From contig NW_013655024.1 in NCBI RefSeq assembly GCF_000499385.1, forward strand, positions 4,714 through 17,213: DNA of 12,500 nucleotides, written 5' to 3'. The notes beneath the pieces are model-generated. The model was given only the letters and a program-made list of their open reading frames with translations, did not search any database and was not told where the DNA came from. The stretch comes from Eimeria necatrix (Eukaryota > Apicomplexa > Conoidasida > Eucoccidiorida > Eimeriidae). This document shows, piece by piece, positions 1 through 8,075 of the stretch. The position numbers and the translations under genes were made by a program. The first letter of the stretch is position 1, and every line of letters begins with the position of its first letter.

Positions 1-290
1 GGGGGCCCCCCCGGAGGGGGGGCCCCCCCCCCCCCCGGGGCCCTCGCTGTACACAGCAGAAGCAACTGCAGCAGCAGGAGACCACGCGGGCTGCTGCAGC
101 GCGAAAACCTCGTTGCTGCACCTGCTGCTGCTGCTGCTGCTGCTGCAGCAAGGGTCTATGTAAGCAGCAGAACAGCTGTGGGGGCCCCACGGGGCGGGGG
201 CCCCCTCGAGGGTCATCAGCTGCGAGGGGCCCCCAGCGAAAGGGGGCCCCCAAAAGGAGGAAAGCACTTAAACAGGGGGCCCCCAAGGCC
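1..290. repeat. GGGGCCCC-rich block with CTG tract
   Basis: Self-complementary runs of G4-6C4-9 recur at 1-42, 180-205 and 227-285, with a CTG tract near 121-147. The same motif family reappears on the right side of the window. Confidence 0.8.
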
Positions 291-297
291 CACAAAC

Positions 298-347
<50 letters not shown>

Positions 348-479
348 GAGCCCTGCGCGCGGGTCACTGCAGCGCAGCAGCAGCTGCTGCACTAGCTGGC
401 GCGGGAAAAGCCCCTCTTGGAGTTCCTGGCGGCGAAAAAAGCCGAATTTGAAATTAAAAAGAATAAATTTAAAAAATAA
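178..479 (+). CDS. Weak plus-strand coding candidate (poly-Ala then charged C-terminus)
   Basis: From 396 to the TAA at 477 the frame reads LAREKPLLEFLAAKKAEFEI then KKNKFKK, which looks like a charged helical protein end. It follows an acceptor-like CTGCTGCACTAG. The upstream frame (178-345) has GGGGCCCC-encoded Gly/Pro/Ala and a 15-Ala run. It ends at a donor-like GTGAGC (346), and the phases agree across a 50-nt intron. No ATG start is visible and no family is recognised. The charged part may be real; the upstream part may be repeat only. Confidence 0.2.
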
Positions 480-1088
480 AAGCAAAGAAAAAGAAAAGAA
501 AAGAAATAAAAGCAAAAGGAGGCTCCAGAGGCTGCGGGCGGCCTCGCCAGTCGCGAGGCAGCACAGCACCGCAGCTCTGCAGCAGCAGCAGCAGCAAACT
601 TTTCAGCTTTTTCCTTTTAAATGGACCTTTTAATTATTTTTTTAATTCTTTTTGACAAACATTTCACTTTTCTTCGCATTAATTCCTCCCAGCTGAGCCC
701 CCGCCTCTCCTTCCCGCCCGCCGCACGGAGTGACCTCGGGGCCCCTGAGCGCCGGCCCTGGCCCTCAAAACAGCCAAATGGAGCTTTAAATCTCGCAAAT
801 TAAAACTAAATTAATTAAATTATTTATTTTATTTCTTATTTAAACACTTTTGGCCCCTTTTTGTGGCGCTGGCTAGCGAGAAGGCAGCCGCGGGGGGCCC
901 CCCAAGCCGCAGCGGGGAGGGGGGCCCCCCACGCTGCCTTGGTGGCCCCCCTTTCTTATGCAAAAAAACACTCTAAGCAGCAATTTATAAACCCTAATTT
1001 TAAAAAACTACTATTGGTGGTTTAGGGTTTAGAGAATGCTGTGAAAATTAGCGACAAATAGCTAGCTGCAGCTCCAAAGAAGGGTAGA

Positions 1089-1090
<2 letters not shown>
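480..1090. other. No supported gene; AT-rich and GC-rich patches
   Basis: A purine-rich AAAAG stretch (480-525), a CAG tract (580-596), T-rich DNA (600-680) and AT-rich DNA (785-850) alternate with GGGGGGCCCCCC palindromes (892-930). Two TTTAGGG-like units occur near 1020. An open frame after TTCCTCCCAG (about 698) has no recognisable content. Confidence 0.6.

Positions 1091-1135
<45 letters not shown>
1091..1135 (+). repeat. (CAG)15 tract
   Basis: Fifteen perfect CAG units, then CAA CAG. The tract lies downstream of the PES1 stop and outside any exon I can support. Confidence 0.95.
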
Positions 1136-1144
<9 letters not shown>

Positions 1145-1212
1145 GCCAGTTAGCTGCTACACTAAGACGAAGCGGCAGCCGCTTGCCTTCAAGGGAGAAG
1201 GCTTTGAAACTC

Positions 1213-1254
1213 AAACCCTAAACCCTAAACCCTAAACCCTAAACCCTAAACCCT
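1213..1254 (+). repeat. Telomere-like (AAACCCT)6
   Basis: Six perfect AAACCCT copies, an interstitial array about 300 bases beyond the PES1 stop. Seen from PES1 the G-rich TTTAGGG strand is the sense strand, so it may lie in its 3' flank or UTR. Confidence 0.95.
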
Positions 1255-1559
1255 ACTTGATTACTGATACTTGATAAGACCTAAATCTAAACTGCAGATG
1301 TTTTTTAAGCCACCGAGTTGCTGCTTGGGCCCAGCAGCAGCAGCAGCAGCAGCAGCAGCAAACTTCACAAAGCCTAGAGGGGCCCCCAGGGTACTGCTGG
1401 GGGGCCCCAGGATGAACGCGGCAGCAGCAGCAGCAGCTGCAGCAGCAGCACCAGCGTGTGCTGCTGCTGCTGCTGCTAGTACATTTGCCAATGCACCTTT
1501 CCATAAATATGCTGAGAAAAGTGCACAGCAGCAGCAGCAGCTGCTGCTGCTGCTGCTGC

Positions 1560-1655
1560 TTACTGCTGCTGCTTCTTTTGCTGCTGCTGCTGCTGCAGTG
1601 CCATTCTCTTGGCTCTGAGGGTTTCCGCCTGCTGCTCTTTCCGTTTTCGCCCAAA
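1560..1655 (-). CDS. PES1: PES1 exon 12 (residues 720-750) and stop
   Basis: Acceptor CTGCAG after five CTG units. [20 protein letters not shown] matches human FGKRRKIREANKLAEKRK, followed by a short Gln/Lys tail and TAA at 1562-1560. The C-terminal glutamines are CAG codons, so a repeat tract forms the protein end. Confidence 0.93.
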   Translation of the reverse strand, partial: FGRKRKEQQAETLRAKRMALQQQQQQKKQQQ

Positions 1656-1894
1656 CTGCAGCAGCAGCAGCAGAAACAGCAGCAAACAGCACTAGCAGCA
1701 GCAGCAACAGTTCTTAAAGTAGCAGCAGCAGCAACAGTGTTTACAACAGCAGCAGCATCTACAGCAGCAACAGTAACTGCAGCAGCAGCAGCAATACCTA
1801 CAGCAGCAGCAGCACAACAGCAACACTATCTACAGCAGCAGCAGCAGCAACAACAGCAATATCTAGAGCAGCAGCAGCAACAACAGCAGCACGT

Positions 1895-1941
<47 letters not shown>

Positions 1942-2076
1942 TTGTTTCTTTGGGTATTACCTCAATTCTTTCGTAAAGTCTTTTATGCTTTTTGTTCATA
2001 AGGGCCTTTTGCTGCTTCAGAGTTTCTTCTGCTGCTTCCTCCTTCCGCCTGCATGCAAACAAAGCCGAAGCAAACT

Positions 2077-2117
<41 letters not shown>

Positions 2118-2254
2118 TCACTGCTGCTGCTGCTGCTGTTGTTGTTACTGCTGCTGCTGTTACTGCTGCTGCTGCTGTTGCTGTTATTGTTGTTGCTGTT
2201 GAGGGGCAAAGCTGGCGAGAGCGGCCTACGATTTGCGGGGAGGAGCCGGTGAAG

Positions 2255-2291
<37 letters not shown>

Positions 2292-2435
2292 GCTGCTGCT
2301 GCTGCTGCTGCTGGCGCTGGTTTCGCTGCTGCCCTGAAGACACGCCACAGTGTACATACACCCGAACCCTTTAAAGACACTGTCTGCGCTCCCACCAGCA
2401 GCTGCTGTTGCCACTGCAACTGCAGCTGCTGCAGC

Positions 2436-2476
<41 letters not shown>

Positions 2477-2593
2477 GCCTTTGCTTCTTCTTCTATATCT
2501 GCTCCTCTCTGGCGTTCCCAAGAGGCCTCAGGATCATCTGCAGGCCCTGAAAATATAAAGGCACATGTTGCTGTCGCTGCTGCTGCTGCTGCA

Positions 2594-2636
<43 letters not shown>

Positions 2637-2773
2637 CTTACCATCACTGTCCGACTCTTCCTCCTGGTTGTTTTCTGCTGCTGCTGCTGCTGCTGCTGCT
2701 TTTTTGTTCGCCTTTTGTAGCTTCCAAATCACCTCTCGCTGCTGCGGGATGTAACCCTCAGCTTCATCATCCT

Positions 2774-2824
<51 letters not shown>

Positions 2825-2966
2825 CGATCATGTAGCCCTCCACAAGAGCTATTTCTTCCGCAATTTGAAGTCGCTGGTGCTGCTGCTGCTGCAGCTACGG
2901 GGTGAAAATGTTCTTGCTGCCACTACTACTGCTGCTGCTGCCGCTGCTGCTGCTGCTGCAGCAGCA

Positions 2967-3003
<37 letters not shown>

Positions 3004-3704
3004 ACTACAAAAGGTGACAAGTGGGGCGGCAGCTGCTTCCCGGGTTTGTAGTCTTCAGTCGGCAGCAGCAAACAAGCATTGATGCAGTCAAAGACCCACT
3101 GCGGCTGCACCAGTTCCCGTTTTGCTGCTAAGTCCTCGCCGCATTGCTGCAGCACATCTGCAGCAGCAGCAGCAGCAGCAGCAGCAGCGGCAGCAGCAGC
3201 AGCAGCGGCAGCAGCAGCGGGGGATTTGGGTGCGCGGCGGGGCTGCAGCAGACGCGGCGCCGAGGGCAGCAAAACTCGTGCCCCGCCAAACCCTAAACCC
3301 TAAACCCTAAAACCAAACCCTAAACCCTAAACCCAGGTCCCAAACCCTAAGCCCTAAACCCTAAACCCTTAACCCAAACCCCAGGTCCCAAACCCTAAAC
3401 CCAAGCCCCAAACCCCAAACCCAAGCCCCAAGCCCCAAATTCTAAACCCTACACTCTGGGAACCCCAAACCCCAAACCCTAAACCCTAAACCCTACACTC
3501 TGGAAACCCCAAACCCTAAACCCCAAACCCTAAACCCTAAACCCTAAACCCTAAACCCTAAACCCTACACTCTGGAGGCCTGTCGACGACTTGGTGAGTT
3601 ATTCTGTTGTCTTTCAATTCAAAAGGAGACCCTTCGGACTGCCACCCCACAGTGCCGCCGCAGCTTCGAATGGCGAAGCACAGCGGCAGCAGCGGCGTCT
3701 CCCT

Positions 3705-3752
<48 letters not shown>

Positions 3753-4014
3753 GCTGGGGGCAGCAGAGCCGCCGACAGCAGCAGCAGCGCAAACCCGCCA
3801 GCAACCGCAGCAGCAACGGCTGCAAAGGCCGCAAAAGCAGCAGCAGCAGCAGCAGCAACTGCGAAAGCTGAAGCAGCAGCAGCAGCAGCAGCAAGATTGG
3901 CAGCAGCAGCAGCAGCAAACCTGCAGAGAAAGAAAACTAGGCCCTTGAACAGATCCTGGACGGGATGGGGTTCGCATATTTCCACGGCACTCTCCGTCTC
4001 TTTTGCTGCTTCCT

Positions 4015-4056
<42 letters not shown>

Positions 4057-4481
4057 ATGACGCAGGCAGATGTGTGGGGCCGCAAACGCAGCAGCAGCAG
4101 CAAGAGATGCAGCTGACGACGCAGCAGCAGCGGCTGCAGCAAGAGAAGCAACGGTAGCACGCGCAGCAGCAGCAAGAGCAGCAGCAGCAACAAATGCAGC
4201 AAAAGGAGCAGCAGCAGCACGTGCAGCAGCAGCACGTGCAGCAGCAGCAGCAGCACGTGCAGCAGCAGCAGCAGCAACTGCAGCAGCAGCAGCAGCAACT
4301 GCAGCAGCAGCATGCCTTTGCTTTGTCTTCTGCTGCTTCTTCCTCTGCCTCCTCTTCTGTCTCCTCATCTGTGTCTTCATCTTCGCTGCTGCTGCTGTCT
4401 GCTGCTGATTCATCTTCTGCTGCTGATTCATCTTCTGCTGCTGCTGCTGCTTCTTCTTCATCTTCTTCTTCTTCCTCTTCT

Positions 4482-4524
<43 letters not shown>

Positions 4525-4620
4525 CTTTCTTTTTGCTGCTCATTTTATTTCCTTTTGCATTCTTTTCCTTTTTTGTCTCTTCTTCAACCTCCCCTTCTGT
4601 CTCCTCCTCTGCTTCGGAGC

Positions 4621-4661
<41 letters not shown>

Positions 4662-5485
4662 ACGCTTGTTGCTTCTTGGTCCTCTTGCTCTTCCTCTTGC
4701 GCCTTGTGCTGCTTCCTTGCTGCTGCTTCTTTTCCCGCTGCTGCTGCTGCTCCCTTTCCTGCTGCTGCTGCTCCTTTTGCTGCTGCTGCTGCTCCTTTTG
4801 CTGCTGCTGCTGCTCCTTTTCCCTCTGCTGCTGCTGCTGCTGCTGGCTGCGGGGCTTTTTCGATCTGCAGCAAGTGGAACCTGCTGGCGGGCTGCTGCAG
4901 CCGGTGAGAAGCAACAAAGGGCGAGCCAGCAGCAGCAGCAGCAACAGCAGCTTTTGCTGCTGCTGCTAAGCGGGGGGGGTACAGCAGCTGCTGCGTCTTG
5001 TAGAGTTTGAAGAGAACACTTTGCAGCAGCCCGCAGTAGAGAAGAGAAAAAGTTTCCAAGACTTTGAAGTCCACTGCTGCTGGAAGTTCCTGAATTAAAT
5101 AAATAAATAATTAATTAATTTAATTAATTATTATTTATTTATTCAAAGTCTTTTAAACAATTCCATTAAAGCTTTTCTCGCCAAAGATTCCAACAACCAC
5201 GTTCGCTGCTGCGCGCAGCAGCAGCAGCAGCAGCAGCACAGCAGCACTACCAGCAGCAGCAGCACCACTACCAGCAGCAGCAGCAGCAGCACCACTGCCA
5301 GCAGCAGCAGCACAGCAGCACCACTACCAGCAGCAGCAGCACAGCAGCACCACCACCAGCAGCAGCAGCACAGCAGCACCACTACCAGCAGCAGCAGCAG
5401 CAGCACAGCAGCACCACTACCAGCAGCAGCAGCAGCACAGCAGCACCACTACCAGCAGCAGCAGCAGCAGCACAGCAGCACCACT

Positions 5486-5524
<39 letters not shown>

Positions 5525-5919
5525 CCTGGGCGAAGCTGTGGGGGATAATCCAGGCGATGTCGACTCCGAGGAGTTGAACTTGGAAGTAAAATCCTTTGAT
5601 GGAAATAAAAGACTTTCTCAAACATTTAAAAAAAGAAATAAATAAAAGAAAAAAGTCGCACAGCTGCTGGCATTGCTGCTGCTGCCCCGCGGGGAGGCCC
5701 CTTGCTGCTGCGCACGGGAGGCCTGCAGCAGCAGCAGCAGCAGCAGCAGCAAGACCACCGCAACGCGAGTTTCGACTTGTTTTCTTTATTTCTTTCTTTT
5801 ATTTGTTTTATTTGTTTTATTTTTATTTCTATTTTGTTTGTTTTTATTTAATTGGTTTAAAAAACAAAAAAATATCTCCAAATTCAACAAACTCGCAAAG
5901 TTCTGAACCAGGACGGAAA

Positions 5920-5964
<45 letters not shown>

Positions 5965-7695
5965 AGAAGAAAAGAGGAGAAAAGGAAAAAATAAGAAAAT
6001 GAAGAACGCACTATAAAATGGAATAAAATAAAATTAAATTAAATCAAAATAAATTAAAATAAATTAAAATAAATAAATAATTATTATTACATTGTTACAT
6101 GTCGAATTATTATTATAAGTTAATTAATTATAAAAGACAATTTACAAATTAATTTTAAAAGACAAACAAATTATTATTTGGAGACATTTATTTATTTAGA
6201 GACAATTAATTAATTAATTAATTAATTAATTCATCAATTATTTAATTAGTTAATAAGTGAATAAATAAATAAACAAATAAATAAATTAAACAAATAAATA
6301 AATTAAAAACGATTAATTGCATTTAAAAAGTACTTTAATTGCATTTAAAAATCATTTTAATTGCATTTAAAAACATTTAAAAAATTAGAAACCCCCCCGA
6401 AAAAGCCGGCGGCCCGAAACCCTAAACCCTAAACCCTAAAAGGTGGTTTTGGGGTGGATTTCGGCGGTTTTGGGGTGTTTTTTGCTGGAAAAAAAGGGAC
6501 CCGAAGGGTTTGGGAGAGCCACGGAGTTTGGGAAAAGAAAAAGAGAAAAAGAAAATAAAAAAGAATAAAAAAGAAAAGAAAAGAAAAAGAAAAGAAAGAA
6601 AAGCGCACTTGGCAGCAAAAACAGCAGCGAAAGGGCCTCCTGCAGCCCCTGCAGCGCAGCAGCAAAGCTGCGGAACTGCTGCTGCAGCAGCTGCTGCAGC
6701 GGGAGCTGGACTTTTTGTCTTTTTGCAAACTTGGCTTTTTGTTTAAGTCCTTTTCGGAGGTTTTTGCGGACTCTTTTTGCTGCTGCTGCTGCGCCCCGCA
6801 GCCACTGCAGCAGCAGCAAGTCCCCCTGCAGCAGCAGCAAATCCTTTTTGTGGTAATAAATTTCTTTCTTCGAAAACTTCCCCGAAGGCTCTCGCGGAGA
6901 AATGCCTTTCAAGATGCACGCCCGCCGGAAACTCGACAGAGACAACTGCGCGCACACGCCAACAGCTAGCTAGCTAGCTAGCTAGCTAGCCAGCTGGCTA
7001 GCTGGCTGGCTAGCTGGCTAGCTGGTAGGGTAGCTGGCTGGCTAGCTAGCTGGCTAGCTGGCTGGCTAGCTGGCTGGCTAGCTGGCTGGCTAGCTGGCTA
7101 GATGATTGGGTAGCTAGCTGGCTAGCTGGCTAGCTAGCTGGCTAGCTGGTAGGGTAGCTGGCTGGCTAGCTAGCTGGCTAGATGATTGGGTAGCTAGCTA
7201 GCTAGCTGGCTGGCTAGCTGGCTAGCTGGGTGGCTAGCTGGGTGGCTAGCTGGGTGGCTAGCTGGCTAGCTGGGTGGCTAGCTGGCTAGCTGGCTGGCTA
7301 GCTGGGTGGCTAGCTGGCTGGCTAGCTAGCTAGCTGGGTGGCTAGCTGGGTGGCTAGCTAGCTAGCTGGGTGGCTAGCTGGGTGGCTAGCTGGCTAGCTG
7401 GGTGGCTAGCTGGGTAGCTAGCTAGATAGCTGGGTAGCTAGCTAGCTAGCCAGCTGCCTGGCTCGCTAGGGGAGCTGCTTAGCTAGCTAGGGGAGTTGGC
7501 TAGCTGGCCAGCTAGCTATATAAACTGGCTAGCTAGCTATATAAACTGGCTAGCTAGCTATATAAACAGTTAAATGAATGCAAGTGAATTAACAAACAAT
7601 GGCACTATAATGAAGATCAAAACAATAAAATCAAAAGAGTGAAAATATAAATAATAATTTAAATAATAATTCCCTAAACTAGCAGTTATTTATTT

Positions 7696-7737
<42 letters not shown>

Positions 7738-8042
7738 GAGGAGGTGTGAGAGATGAGCATCAACGGCAGCAGCAGGAGACTGGCAGCAGCACGGCATGCA
7801 GCAGCAGCAGATGAAGACTGCAGCAGCAGCTAAAGGAAACAGAGCAGCAGCAGCAAAAGCGAAAGCAGGCAGTTGAGCAGCAGCAGCAGCAGCAGCAGCA
7901 GCAAAGAGGCAATCAACGGCAGCAAGAGCAGCTACAGCAGCAGCAGCAAATGGCTGTGCCTTTAATCCGCAGCAGCAGCAGCTGCTGCTAGAGCACAGCA
8001 GCAGCAGCAAGTGCAGCAGCAGCAGCAGCAGCAGCAGCAACT

Positions 8043-8075
<33 letters not shown>

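Noticed and set aside
1213..1254. True chromosome end
   Set aside because: The AAACCCT array is short, flanked by unique sequence on both sides and repeated in several internal places, so it is interstitial.
1253..2521. Long open frames of poly-Gln, poly-Leu, poly-Cys or poly-Ala across the CAG/CTG tracts
   Set aside because: A trinucleotide tract is open in most frames; these have no non-repeat conserved content, apart from the pieces assigned to PES1.
2825..2905. Candidate extra PES1 exon ([16 protein letters not shown]) after acceptor CCCCGTAG
   Set aside because: Direct joining of exon 7 to exon 8 gives the exact family spacing SPFV to Tyr-Ile-Pro; the insert would break it and has no clear donor.
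5159..5210. Frame [18 protein letters not shown] as the PES1 segment before exon 4
   Set aside because: It loosely resembles yeast WLAYVAKERLVRKVF, but exon 3 supplies that block with a much better gapless match.
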